This document shows, piece after piece, positions 40,622 to 49,527 of a stretch of 64,000 bases of DNA. Under the pieces are notes generated by a model, which saw only the letters and a program-made list of their open reading frames with translations, was not told the DNA's origin and searched no databases. The stretch is from JBCBJX01 sp038522735 (GTDB taxonomy: Bacteria > Pseudomonadota > Alphaproteobacteria > Caulobacterales > Parvularculaceae), in assembly GCA_038522735.1 (NCBI GenBank), contig JBCBJX010000002.1, forward strand, positions 25,745-89,744. The letters run 5' to 3'. The position numbers and the translations under genes are program-made. The stretch's first letter is position 1. Every line of letters begins with the position of its first letter.

Positions 40622-42337
40622 CTACCCCTCAGGAGCGCCGAAGCGTGATGAGAGGTCGGCGATCATGTCCTCGTCGATCTTCCGGAAGAGAACGTCCGGG
40701 GGCGTGAAGGCCCGCCCGGGGGCGAGGGCCTGCAGCTCCGCCGCCGCGTCGGCGCCCGGCCAGCGCATCTCGTCGTCGGTGAGCGCGAACGCTTCGCGCA
40801 GCTTCGCCGCCGTCTGCGGGATCACCGGATGGGAGAGCGCTGCGAAAAGGCGGATGAGGTTGAGGCCCGTGCGCACGCCGACCGCGGCCTGCTCCGGGTC
40901 GGTCTTGAAAGCCGTCCAGGGCGCCGCGACCTGCAAATACTCGTTGCCGGCGGCCCAGATCGCCCGCAGCTCCGCGAAGGCCTTGCGGAACTCCATGGCC
41001 CGGAGGCTCTCCGTATAGGCCGCGATGCGCGTTGAAAGCTCCGCATGAAGCGCCGCCTCCGCCTCGCCCGGCGCGCCGCCGGCGGGAACCTCCGTCCCGA
41101 ATTTCGAGGCGCAGAAGCGCGCCACCCGGTTGACGAAATTGCCGAGGACGTCGGCGAGGTCCTTGTTCACCGTCGAGGCGAAATGCTCGAGCGTGAAGGA
41201 CGCGTCGTCCGATTCCGGCGCGTTCGCCATCAGATGCCAGCGCCAGTAATCGGCCGGCAGCACCTCAAGCGCCTGATCCATGAAGACGCCGCGGCTCTGG
41301 CTCGTTGAAAACTTGCCGCCGTACCAGGTGAGCCAGTTGAGGGATTTCAGATCGTCGACCATCTTCCACGGTTCGTCCGCGCCCAGTTGCGTGCACGGAA
41401 AATTGACCACGTGGAAGGCGACGTTGTCCTTGCCCATGAACTGGACGTAGCGGACATCGCCCGCGCCCGCGTCGGTGCGCCACCACGCTTTCCAGTCGCC
41501 GCCGGTCGCCGTCGCCCAATCCTCCGTCGCAGCGATATAGGCGATGGGCGCGTCGAACCAGACGTAGAAGACCTTTTCCTCAAAGCCCGGGCGCGGCGCG
41601 CCGTCCTTCAGGACAGGCACGCCCCATTTGAGGTCGCGGGTGATGGAGCGATCCCGGAGACCTTCCTTGATCCATTTCTGGGCGATCGACTTCGTCAGCT
41701 GCGGCCAGTTCTCGTGGGCGTCGATCCAAGCGGCGACAGCCTCCTGCTGCTTCGACTGCAGAAGATAGAGATGGCGCGTCTCGCGGACTTCGAGGTCCGT
41801 CGCGCCGGAGACCGCCGAGCGCGGCTCCTTGAGGTCCGTCGGATCCAGGAGCCGCCCGCAATTGTCGCACTGGTCGCCGCGGGCTTTGTCGTAATCGCAA
41901 TGGGGGCAGGTTCCCTCGACATAGCGGTCAGGCAGGAAGCGGCCGTCCGTCGGCGAATAAATCTGCTCGTCGACGCGCTCCTCGATGAGGCCGTTCGCCT
42001 CCAACACCTCCGCGAAGTGTGGCGTCAGCGCATGGTTCGAAGGGTTCGAGGAACGGCCGAAGAAGTCATAGGAGAGCGCGAAGCCCTCCCCCGCCCTGCG
42101 CTGGATCTCGTGCTGCTCGGCGCAGTATTCCGCGACGTCCTGGCCGGCGGCGCGGGCGGCGAGCTCGGCCGGCGTTCCGTGCTCGTCGGTCGCGCAGATA
42201 TAGAGGACCTCGGCGCCGCGGGCGCGCTCGAACCGGGCGTAGACGTCCGCCGGCAGCATGGAGCCGACGAGGTTCCCCAGATGCTTCACCCCGTTGATAT
42301 AGGGAAGCGCGGAGGTGATGAGGATGCGTTCGGTCAT
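40622..42337 (-). CDS. metG: Methionyl-tRNA synthetase
   Basis: This 571-residue class I synthetase has the HIGH-like motif HLGN (residues 19-22). Its zinc-knuckle region has CPHCDYDKARGDQCDNC. The KMSKS-like signature is KFSTS (342-346), a form common in the longer zinc-containing MetRS group. The anticodon-binding helical bundle follows, and no C-terminal tRNA-binding EMAP-like domain is present. It charges tRNA-Met for initiation and elongation. It is single-gene, flanked by a DUF1499 operon and an MFS gene on the same strand. Confidence 0.97.
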   Translation of the reverse strand: MTERILITSALPYINGVKHLGNLVGSMLPADVYARFERARGAEVLYICATDEHGTPAELAARAAGQDVAEYCAEQHEIQRRAGEGFALSYDFFGRSSNPSNHALTPHFAEVLEANGLIEERVDEQIYSPTDGRFLPDRYVEGTCPHCDYDKARGDQCDNCGRLLDPTDLKEPRSAVSGATDLEVRETRHLYLLQSKQQEAVAAWIDAHENWPQLTKSIAQKWIKEGLRDRSITRDLKWGVPVLKDGAPRPGFEEKVFYVWFDAPIAYIAATEDWATATGGDWKAWWRTDAGAGDVRYVQFMGKDNVAFHVVNFPCTQLGADEPWKMVDDLKSLNWLTWYGGKFSTSQSRGVFMDQALEVLPADYWRWHLMANAPESDDASFTLEHFASTVNKDLADVLGNFVNRVARFCASKFGTEVPAGGAPGEAEAALHAELSTRIAAYTESLRAMEFRKAFAELRAIWAAGNEYLQVAAPWTAFKTDPEQAAVGVRTGLNLIRLFAALSHPVIPQTAAKLREAFALTDDEMRWPGADAAAELQALAPGRAFTPPDVLFRKIDEDMIADLSSRFGAPEG

Positions 42338-42405
42338 GGGGGCTCACCCGGCGGCGTGGAGCCGCCGGATATAGAGAGCGCTGGCGGCGAACGCCAGTTG
42401 GGGGC

Positions 42406-43803
42406 TTACGAGGTCTCTTTCGGCCAGTCCTTCTCGACCTGCCGGCTCGCTATGAAGAAGGCGACCGCGCCGGCCACGCCGGTGACGAAGACGCTCGAAA
42501 GCGCGATGCGGAGCGCCCGCTCCTCGCCCATGGCGCCCATAAGCGCCTCGCTCAGAACCCCGACGAAACTCGGGCCGAGGCCGAGGGCGATGAGGTTCAG
42601 GACGAAGAAGAGAACTGCTGTCGAGAGCGCCCGGTACTGCACCGGCGCCAAGGTCTGAGCGACCGCGAAGGTCGGCCCGAGATAGAAGCCGATCGTCAGG
42701 TGCGCGCCGAGCCAACCGATCATGGAGAGCGTCGGCGTCGGCGCCCACATGGCGAACAGGAAGAACGGTCCGTTCACCAACAAGGCGATACCTGGAACGA
42801 GCCCGTACATCGCCTTGTTCTTTTTCGCGAGGCGCTCGGTGATCGCGCCGCCGAGGAACGTGCCGATCGAATAGGCGATCGCATTGATGAAGCCGAGCCA
42901 GATCAGCACCGTCGTCAGCGGCATCTCAGGGTGCGAGCGCGTGAAGAAATCGACGATCCACGTCCCGATCGCATAGGCTCCGAACGAGGCGAGCGTGATG
43001 CCGGCCCCCATGAAGGCGTAAGTCGGGATCGACCAGAGCTTGCGCGCGGCCGTCCACACTTCCGCGAACTCCGCCGCGATTGTCTCTCCGAGCGGCCGTT
43101 TGTCCGCGGTTTTCTTTTCGTGCTTGAAGCCGTCGGCAGCGCCGCGCTCCGGCTCGCGGACCGTCAGCTTGAGGAGGATCGCAAGGGCGATCCCCGGCGC
43201 GCCGACCAGCAGCATCGCCGTCCGCCAGATGCCGGGGTCCGTCACCCCGCCGGTCTGGAGAGCGGAGAGGAGCCAGGCGAAAGCGAAGTAGCCGAGGGCG
43301 ATCCCGACGGGGATGCCCATGGCGTAGATCGCCATCGCCTGCGGGCGCTTCTCCGGCGGGAAATAGTCCGAGATCACCGAGTGCGAGGGCGGCGTGCCGC
43401 CCGCCTCGCCGACGCCGACGCCGACGCGCGCGAGCGCGAGCTGGGTGAAGTTCTGCGCCGCGCCGGAGATCGCCGTGAACCCCGACCAGAGCGCGAGGGA
43501 GACCGAGACGATCGTCACCCGGTTCATCCGGTCCGCCATCCGCGCGATCGGAATGCCGAGCACGGTGTAGAAGAGCGCGAAGGCGAACCCCTTGAGCACC
43601 CCGAGCTGCGCGTCGTTCAGCCCCAGATCCTGTTTGATCAGCGGCGAGATGATCCCGATGATCTGACGATCGATGAAATTGAACGTGTAGACGAGCGTGA
43701 AAAGGACGAGCACATAGTAGCTGTAAGCCGCGCCTGATTTCTGGGCTGCGCCCGCCGCCGGCGCTGCGGCGGGCTTCGCGCCGCCGACCGTCGCTTCGCT
43801 CAT
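42406..43803 (-). CDS. MFS transporter (spinster-like)
   Basis: This 465-residue protein has 12 predicted membrane segments. The N-terminal half has TFNFIDRQIIGIISPLIKQDLGLNDAQLGVLKGFAFALFYT and RMADRMNRVTIV, the intracellular MFS signature. ARVGVGVGEAGGTPPSHSVISDYFPPEKR is typical of spinster-type MFS proteins in alphaproteobacteria. An Ala/Pro-rich cytosolic leader precedes the first helix, and a cytosolic loop separates the halves. The substrate is unknown; relatives are annotated as sugar-phosphate or lysolipid carriers without direct proof. It diverges from the quinone oxidoreductase gene with 122 nt between starts. Confidence 0.9.
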   Translation of the reverse strand: MSEATVGGAKPAAAPAAGAAQKSGAAYSYYVLVLFTLVYTFNFIDRQIIGIISPLIKQDLGLNDAQLGVLKGFAFALFYTVLGIPIARMADRMNRVTIVSVSLALWSGFTAISGAAQNFTQLALARVGVGVGEAGGTPPSHSVISDYFPPEKRPQAMAIYAMGIPVGIALGYFAFAWLLSALQTGGVTDPGIWRTAMLLVGAPGIALAILLKLTVREPERGAADGFKHEKKTADKRPLGETIAAEFAEVWTAARKLWSIPTYAFMGAGITLASFGAYAIGTWIVDFFTRSHPEMPLTTVLIWLGFINAIAYSIGTFLGGAITERLAKKNKAMYGLVPGIALLVNGPFFLFAMWAPTPTLSMIGWLGAHLTIGFYLGPTFAVAQTLAPVQYRALSTAVLFFVLNLIALGLGPSFVGVLSEALMGAMGEERALRIALSSVFVTGVAGAVAFFIASRQVEKDWPKETS

Positions 43804-43925
43804 GCCTTGTCCTCCCGACCCGTCGGCGTCGCTGCGCCGCGCGCTTTTTCATTCGGCGCACCGTGCGTAACTTGCCGGAAAGACGCAACTTTTTTGCGCC
43901 GCAGCATGCACAGAGGAGACGCTCC

Positions 43926-44936
43926 ATGAAAGCCGTCGTCAGCGCCGAACCGGGCGGGCCGGAGACCCTTTCGATCATCGAACAGGAAACCCCGGCGCCG
44001 GGACCGGGTCAGGCTTTGATTTCGATAAAAGCGTCGGGGGTCAATTTTCCGGACACGCTCATCATTCGCGATCTTTATCAGTTCCGGCCGGAGCGCCCGT
44101 TCACGCCCGGAGGCGAGGCGGCGGGGGTCGTCGAAGCGGTCGGCGACGGGGTGACGGCGCTGAAGGTCGGCGACCGGGTCCTCGCGAGCATGCTGACCGG
44201 CGGCTACGCCACCCACGCGGTCGTCGATCAGACGACGGCGGTGAAGATCCCCGACGCCATGCCCTTCGATGAAGCCGCGGGCTTCCTTATGACCTACGGC
44301 ACTTCGCACCACGCCCTGAAAGACCGGGCGCGGATCAAAGAGGGCGAGACGCTCTTCATCCTCGGCGCGGCGGGCGGCGTCGGCTCGGCGGCGATCGAGC
44401 TCGGCAAGGCCATGGGCGCGAAGGTGATCGCGGGGGTCTCGTCCGACGAAAAGGCGGCGTTCTGCAAGGAGCTCGGCGCGGACGCGGCGATCGTCTACCC
44501 GAAAGGCGATCTCGACCGGGACGCCCAGAAGCAGCTCTCGAACGACATCAAGGCCGCGGCGAAGGACCTCGGCGGCGCGGACGGCGTCGACGTCGTCTAC
44601 GACGCGGTCGGCGGCGCCTACGCCGAACCCGCCGTACGCGCCCTCGCCTGGGAGGGACGCTTTCTCGTTGTCGGCTTCCCCGCCGGCATCCCGAAGCTGC
44701 CGCTCAACCTCACGCTCCTCAAAGGCTGCCAGATCGTCGGCGTCTTCTGGGGCGCATTCGTCATGCGCGACCCGAAGGCCCACGGAGCGAACCTCAAAGA
44801 GATGATGGAGATGTACGCGGCCGGAAAAATCCGCCCGCGGGTGACGGCGCGCTACCCGCTGGAGGACGCCGCCCAGGCGTTGCGCGACGTTGAAGAGCGC
44901 AAGGCGACGGGCAAGATCGTCCTGACGAGCGAATAG
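43926..44936 (+). CDS. NADPH:quinone oxidoreductase family (zinc-free MDR) protein
   Basis: This 336-residue medium-chain dehydrogenase/reductase lacks the structural zinc cysteines. It contains SGVNFPDTLIIRDLYQFRPERPFTPGGEAAGVVEAVG, then the nucleotide-binding fold GETLFILGAAGGVGSAAIELGKAMGAKVI and YDAVGG. Length fits the Qor/zeta-crystallin group. A good Shine-Dalgarno (GAGGAGA) precedes ATG 43926; an upstream in-frame start is not needed. The substrate is unspecified (quinones or enoyl compounds in relatives). Confidence 0.92.
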   Translation: MKAVVSAEPGGPETLSIIEQETPAPGPGQALISIKASGVNFPDTLIIRDLYQFRPERPFTPGGEAAGVVEAVGDGVTALKVGDRVLASMLTGGYATHAVVDQTTAVKIPDAMPFDEAAGFLMTYGTSHHALKDRARIKEGETLFILGAAGGVGSAAIELGKAMGAKVIAGVSSDEKAAFCKELGADAAIVYPKGDLDRDAQKQLSNDIKAAAKDLGGADGVDVVYDAVGGAYAEPAVRALAWEGRFLVVGFPAGIPKLPLNLTLLKGCQIVGVFWGAFVMRDPKAHGANLKEMMEMYAAGKIRPRVTARYPLEDAAQALRDVEERKATGKIVLTSE

Positions 44937-45018
44937 GGCGGTTTACCGCAGCGCACATTGCGGATCGTTCATGTTTCGCCCTCTCCTGAGGTCAGGGCGC
45001 AACGAGGAGTATCCGCCA

Positions 45019-45177
45019 ATGAACCGTCTGCTGAAAATCGCCGCCGCCGCGGCCGCCGCCGCATCCCTGTCCGGCTGCATCATCGTCAAGGAATGCGGCT
45101 GTGACGACGACTATGACTTCGCGCAGCGCACGCCGGTCGAGGCGGGAGACACGACGGACAGCTCCGAAGAGAGCTGA
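45019..45177 (+). CDS. Small predicted lipoprotein (52 aa)
   Basis: This short gene starts at ATG 45019 with GAGGAG upstream. The product has a short basic N-terminus, an Ala-rich hydrophobic core and lipobox LSGC, then CIIVKECGCDDDYDF and an acidic Thr/Ser tail. Two further cysteines follow the acylated one. The mature lipoprotein would be only about 30 residues. I recognise no family. A repeat at 45206-45318 separates it from the convergent isoaspartyl peptidase. Confidence 0.7.
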   Translation: MNRLLKIAAAAAAAASLSGCIIVKECGCDDDYDFAQRTPVEAGDTTDSSEES

Positions 45178-45205
45178 GGCGCGGAATTAGCCTCAGCTCC
45201 TGCTT

Positions 45206-45318
45206 CCATCCTTCGAGACGCCGGGCTCCTCCCGGCTCCTCAGGATGAGCTGAAGCTCTTCTTTCAACAGGTGATAGGCTCATCCTGAGGAGCGGCGAAG
45301 CCGCGTCTCGAAGGATGG
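45206..45318. repeat. Nested inverted repeat, GATGAGC subfamily, copy 2
   Basis: This is the cleanest member of the family. Outer arms CCATCCTTCGAGACG (45206-45220) and CGTCTCGAAGGATGG (45304-45318) are perfect. Inner arms CTCCTCAGGATGAGC (45236-45250) and GCTCATCCTGAGGAG (45278-45292) are also perfect, so the whole unit can fold as a double-decker cruciform. It lies between two convergent genes, where it could also stop transcription from both sides. Confidence 0.9.
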
Positions 45319-45347
45319 ACGCAGGAACCGAAGCGGGCGATCCGACC

Positions 45348-46337
45348 TCACTCCTCCCCGTAAATCGCGACGAACGGCGTCTCGCCTTCCTTGCGCCAGG
45401 CGCGGAACATGCCGGCGGTGTTGAAGGGCGCCGCGATGTCGCCGTCCGCGCCGAGGACGATGACGCCGCCGTCGCCTTCGGTTTTGTCGAGGCGGTTGAA
45501 GATGACGTCGTTCGCAGCGTCCTCGACGGATTTACCGCCGTACTCGACCTGGGCGCAGATATCGCGGGCGATCGTCAGGCGGATGAAATACTCGCCCCAG
45601 CCGGTCGCCGAGACGCCGCACGACTTATTATCCGCATAGGTCCCGGCGCCGATGATCGGCGAATCCCCGACCCGACCCCAGCGCTTGTAGGTCATGCCGC
45701 CCGTCGACGTCCCGGCCGCGAGGTTGCCCGCCCGGTCGAGGGCGACGGCCCCGACGGTGCCGTATTTGAATTCGGCGGGCAGGCTCGCGCCTTTCTTCGC
45801 CTTCTCCTGGGCCCGCTTGAAGCTCTTCCAGCGGCGCTCCGTGTAGAAATATTTTGGATCGACGAATTCGAGCCCCTGCTCTTCTGCGAACGTCTCGGCG
45901 CCCTCGCGGGCCATCATCACGTGAACGGAGCTCTCCATGACGGCGCGGGCGAGGAGGATCGGGTTCTTCACCCGCGTGACGCCCGCGACGGCGCCGGCGT
46001 TGAGGCTCGCCCCGTCCATGATCGAGGCGTCAAGCTCGTTCGTCCCTTCGCTGGTGAAGACGGCGCCCTTGCCGGCGTTGAATTTCGGGTCGTCTTCGAG
46101 CCGGGTGATCGCGGCGACGACGGCGTCGAGGCTGGTCCCGCCTTTTTCCAGAACCGCGTAGCCCGCGTCCCGCGCCTCCTCGAGCGCCTTCAGGTGGGCG
46201 GCTTCTTCCTCGGCCGTATAGCGACCCCGCTCCAGCGCGCCAGCGCCGCCGTGGATGACGATGGCGATGGGGTCGTTGGCCGCGAATGCGGAAAAAGCGG
46301 CGCACCAGGCGGCGGCGGCGAGCGCGATGAATTTCAT
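45348..46337 (-). CDS. Isoaspartyl peptidase/L-asparaginase (Ntn hydrolase), exported
   Basis: This 329-residue protein has a signal peptide (1-19) and the plant-type asparaginase fold: IAIVIHGGAG at the mature N-terminus, GGTSLDAVVAAITRLEDDPKFNAGKGAVF, and KYGTVGAVALDRAGNLAAGTSTGG with the autocatalytic nucleophile Thr194. Self-cleavage before Thr194 would yield alpha and beta subunits. Such enzymes hydrolyse isoaspartyl dipeptides and asparagine. The signal sequence places it in the periplasm, as in several marine alphaproteobacteria. Confidence 0.93.
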   Translation of the reverse strand: MKFIALAAAAWCAAFSAFAANDPIAIVIHGGAGALERGRYTAEEEAAHLKALEEARDAGYAVLEKGGTSLDAVVAAITRLEDDPKFNAGKGAVFTSEGTNELDASIMDGASLNAGAVAGVTRVKNPILLARAVMESSVHVMMAREGAETFAEEQGLEFVDPKYFYTERRWKSFKRAQEKAKKGASLPAEFKYGTVGAVALDRAGNLAAGTSTGGMTYKRWGRVGDSPIIGAGTYADNKSCGVSATGWGEYFIRLTIARDICAQVEYGGKSVEDAANDVIFNRLDKTEGDGGVIVLGADGDIAAPFNTAGMFRAWRKEGETPFVAIYGEE

Positions 46338-46398
46338 GAAAAAGGCCCTCCTCGGATGGAGGAGAGCCTAATCTGTCGGACAGAAAAGTTAAAAGCCG

Positions 46399-48117
46399 TC
46401 AGCCGCGCCCGGCGGTGCGCCAGCGGGCGATCGCCTCTTCGACGACGGTCGCGTCGCTCATCGGCGTCGTCCACGCCTGGCGGAGATTGGCGCGGGTCGA
46501 GCGCGGCAGGCGCTGTTTCGACAGGGCGTCGAAGCGCATGCGCGTCGGGATCTGCACGCCCTCGCCGAGCACCACCGCCTCGCCGACGGAAAGCGCCGGC
46601 AGCGCGTCCATGAGGGCGTTGGAGGCTTCCGGCACCGAGGCGCGCAGCACCTCGCAGTCGCCGCCGTTCACCGTCCGCATGGCGACCATCGTGTTGCACT
46701 GGGAGAGCACCGTCTGGTCGAGATCGGACGGGCGCTGGGAGACGACGATGAGCGAGACGCCGTATTTGCGGCCTTCCTTGGCGATGCGTGCGAGGTTCTT
46801 TCGCGCCGGCCCGAAGCCGCGGCTCGTGTCCGCCGGGATGTAGCGGTGCGCTTCCTCGCAGACGAGGGTCACCGGCGCCGCGGCGCCCGACCAGAGGCCG
46901 AACTCGAACATGAGGCGGGAGACGGCGGCGACGACGACGTCGATCGCGGCTTCCGGCAGGCCGGCGAGTTCGAGGATCGTCACCGGACGCCCGTTCGTCG
47001 GGATGCGGAGGAGGTTCGCGATGATCTCCGCCATCGTGTCCTGCACCGTGATCCGGCCGAACATGAACGCGTAGCGCGCGTCCTGGGTGATCGACTCGAT
47101 GCGCTGCTTCAGCGCTTTATAAGGTGCGAGCGTCTGGCGGTTGTCGAGTTTGCCGAGGGCTGAATCGAGGAAACCGATGACGTCGGAGATGCGGTAGGGC
47201 GACGGGGTGTCGACGGTCGGACCCTGATTGCCGACCGTGCGCCGGGCCTGCGCTTCGCCCTGGGAGGCGTTCATGCGCTTCGCGGCGGTGATGATCTCCG
47301 CGAGGATGTCGATCTGCTTGCGGGCTTCCTCCGGGTTCACGTCGACGAAGAGGATCGCACAGAGCTCCTCGAAGGTCAGCATCCAGTACGGAAGATCGAG
47401 GGTCGATGAGTTCACGACCTCGGCGCGGTCGCCCATGCTCGCCGCATACTCATTGTGCGGATCGAGGACGACGATGTGCGCTTCCGGCAGTTTGTTGATG
47501 ATGGTGTTGAGGATGAGCGCCGTTGCGCACGACTTGCCAGAGCCCGTCGAGCCGACGATCGCGGCGTGGCGCGTCACGAACTCCGACAGCCTGAGGACGG
47601 CCGGGATCGAGAGGTTCTGCTTCAGGCGCCCGACCGGCACGTTCATGGAGTTGTTGAGGCCGTAGGCGGTGCGCAGCTCCTTTTCCTCCGCGACGACCAC
47701 CGTGTCGCCGAGCGAGGGGTAGAAGGAGACGCCGCGGGTGAAACGCGGTTTGCCGTCCTCGCGGCCTTCGAAGTACTCGCCGATCAGTTCGACTTCGACG
47801 ATCCAGAGCTCGTCTTCGGCGCCGTCGCGGCCGCTCGGCGCCGGGACGGAAAGGCCGGCGACGGTGGCGATGACGGAGGTGCGCTTCGTGCGGATCGCGA
47901 CCGCCGAGCCGATTTCAGGCGAATACGGCTGACCCGCCCGCTGGCTCTGCAGAAGGACGATCGCCGAGGAGCCGGCGACGGAGACGACGCGGCCGATAGG
48001 CCCGCTCGCGGCGACCGCCTCGGCCTCGGAGACATTCTCCTCGGCGACGTCGAAGTCGGCGACCTTGGGCGGCGGGGCCGCGGTTTCGTCGTTCAAGATC
48101 TCAGCGAGGTCCGCCAC
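46399..48117 (-). CDS. HerA-like ATPase (DUF87)
   Basis: This 572-residue protein has a beta-barrel N-terminal HAS-type region (about 35-150) and a RecA/FtsK-like ATPase. Walker A is GSTGSGKS (189-196) and IVVLDPHNEY follows. A helical insertion lies between the two parts, and VTLVCEEAHRYIPADTSRGFGPARKNLARIAKEGRKYGVSLIVVSQRPSDLDQTVLSQCNTM covers Walker B and the arginine-finger region. HerA hexamers translocate DNA, usually with the nuclease NurA in archaea and in some bacterial defence systems; no nuclease is adjacent here. Its start overlaps the histidine kinase gene by 17 nt. Confidence 0.9.
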   Translation of the reverse strand: MADLAEILNDETAAPPPKVADFDVAEENVSEAEAVAASGPIGRVVSVAGSSAIVLLQSQRAGQPYSPEIGSAVAIRTKRTSVIATVAGLSVPAPSGRDGAEDELWIVEVELIGEYFEGREDGKPRFTRGVSFYPSLGDTVVVAEEKELRTAYGLNNSMNVPVGRLKQNLSIPAVLRLSEFVTRHAAIVGSTGSGKSCATALILNTIINKLPEAHIVVLDPHNEYAASMGDRAEVVNSSTLDLPYWMLTFEELCAILFVDVNPEEARKQIDILAEIITAAKRMNASQGEAQARRTVGNQGPTVDTPSPYRISDVIGFLDSALGKLDNRQTLAPYKALKQRIESITQDARYAFMFGRITVQDTMAEIIANLLRIPTNGRPVTILELAGLPEAAIDVVVAAVSRLMFEFGLWSGAAAPVTLVCEEAHRYIPADTSRGFGPARKNLARIAKEGRKYGVSLIVVSQRPSDLDQTVLSQCNTMVAMRTVNGGDCEVLRASVPEASNALMDALPALSVGEAVVLGEGVQIPTRMRFDALSKQRLPRSTRANLRQAWTTPMSDATVVEEAIARWRTAGRG

Positions 48118-49480
48118 GATCGTTCTCCTCTGAGCTCAAAATTTCATCGAGGTCCTGCTCTTCGTCTTCTTCGTCTTCGAAGAGTGCGGCCGGGTCGAAA
48201 ACACCGCCTGACGTGAACAGATGATCCGGGTCAGCTGCTTCCGGATCGGTGAAGGGCGCCATCTCGGGCGTGGTGTTGCGCTGCAGCTCTTCCGCAGTGA
48301 GCGAGGCCGCAGCCGATCGTTCAGCCGCCGGCTCGGCGCGGCGCGCAGGCTCGGAGTCGGCGACCTGTTCGGCGGCCGCGGGTTCCTCGCCGATATCGGA
48401 GTCGAACGCGCCGTCGTCGAGGGCGTTCAAAATGCCGTCGAGATCATCGTCGGCGGCGCCGGACTCCCGGAACAGCGCTTCGAGATCATCATCGGCTTCG
48501 GCGTCGTAAGCGGCGTCGTCGCTCGGCGAAGCCGGCGGCGTTTCCTGACGCGCGGCGGGCGCGGCGACCGGGGGCGGCGGCGCCGTCGGGGCCTCGGCGT
48601 CCAGACCGCCGCGGACGGCGGCGATCGTCGCGACGACGTCGGTCGGTTGCGGCTTTTCCGTAGTCGCGAGAAGCGAGAAAGCGGCCTGCGTGCCGCGGCC
48701 TTTCTGGGACCGGACGACCAGTTTGCCGCCCATCGCCTCGACATACATGCGCGACAGGGTGAGGCCGAGCCCGATGCCGTCATGCAGCCGGTCGAGGCCG
48801 GAAGAGACCTGCGTGAACGGGTCAAGGGCGATCGCGAGCTCTTCGCGGCTCATGCCGACGCCGTCGTCTTCGACCGACACCCACAGCGTTCCGTCCTCGG
48901 CGCCGGCGATGCGAACGACGGCTTTCGCGCCGTCGCCTGCGAACTTCGCCGCATTGCGCAGGAGATGGTCGAGCACCTTCACGACGGCGGACGGGTCGGC
49001 GTTCGCCGTCGCCCGCGTCATCTCCACGGAAACAGAGACGTTCGGGTGCATCTCACGCACCGCCTCAGAGACCAGCGCGATGAGGTCGAGCGGCTGCGCT
49101 TCGGGCTGAAACCGCCCGCTTTCAAGGGCGGCGAAATCAAGGACGCGACCGAGGAGATCAAGCAGCCGGTGGGCGCTGTCGAGAACGAACACGCAGTATT
49201 CGTCGCGCTTCTGGACCGAAAGCCCGAGATCCTCGGCTTCGCGCAGCATGCCGGCGAAGCCGATGATCGCGTTGAGGGGCGTGCGAAGCTCGTGGTTCAT
49301 GTTGGCCACGAACTCGTTGCGCGCCCGGTGGGCGAGCTGGGTGCGGACCGCGGCCGCCTTCAGCGCGACATTGGAGCGGTGACGACGGACGGCGTCGCCC
49401 ATGCTCGAGGCGTAGGCGCCGAGCAGGTTCGGTTTCGCGGTCGTCTGTTGGCCCGCATTAAGCACGTGAAGCTGTCCCAA
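48101..49480 (-). CDS. Soluble sensor histidine kinase
   Basis: This 459-residue protein lacks membrane helices. The H-box NHELRTPLNAIIGF carries His63, and the HATPase domain follows (HLLRNAAKF; DDGVGMSREELAIALDPFTQ; GIGLGLTLSRMYVEAMGGKLVV). No receiver or PAS domain is visible. The C-terminal ~180 residues are acidic and low-complexity, likely a disordered partner-binding tail. Its last 17 nt overlap the HerA-like ATPase start, which suggests coupled expression. No response regulator is nearby, so the signal target is unknown. Confidence 0.9.
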   Translation of the reverse strand: MGQLHVLNAGQQTTAKPNLLGAYASSMGDAVRRHRSNVALKAAAVRTQLAHRARNEFVANMNHELRTPLNAIIGFAGMLREAEDLGLSVQKRDEYCVFVLDSAHRLLDLLGRVLDFAALESGRFQPEAQPLDLIALVSEAVREMHPNVSVSVEMTRATANADPSAVVKVLDHLLRNAAKFAGDGAKAVVRIAGAEDGTLWVSVEDDGVGMSREELAIALDPFTQVSSGLDRLHDGIGLGLTLSRMYVEAMGGKLVVRSQKGRGTQAAFSLLATTEKPQPTDVVATIAAVRGGLDAEAPTAPPPPVAAPAARQETPPASPSDDAAYDAEADDDLEALFRESGAADDDLDGILNALDDGAFDSDIGEEPAAAEQVADSEPARRAEPAAERSAAASLTAEELQRNTTPEMAPFTDPEAADPDHLFTSGGVFDPAALFEDEEDEEQDLDEILSSEENDRGGPR

Positions 49481-49527
49481 GGTTCGAAACTCCGACCATG
49501 GGTAGCGCTCTTTCCCTTAAAGCGGGT

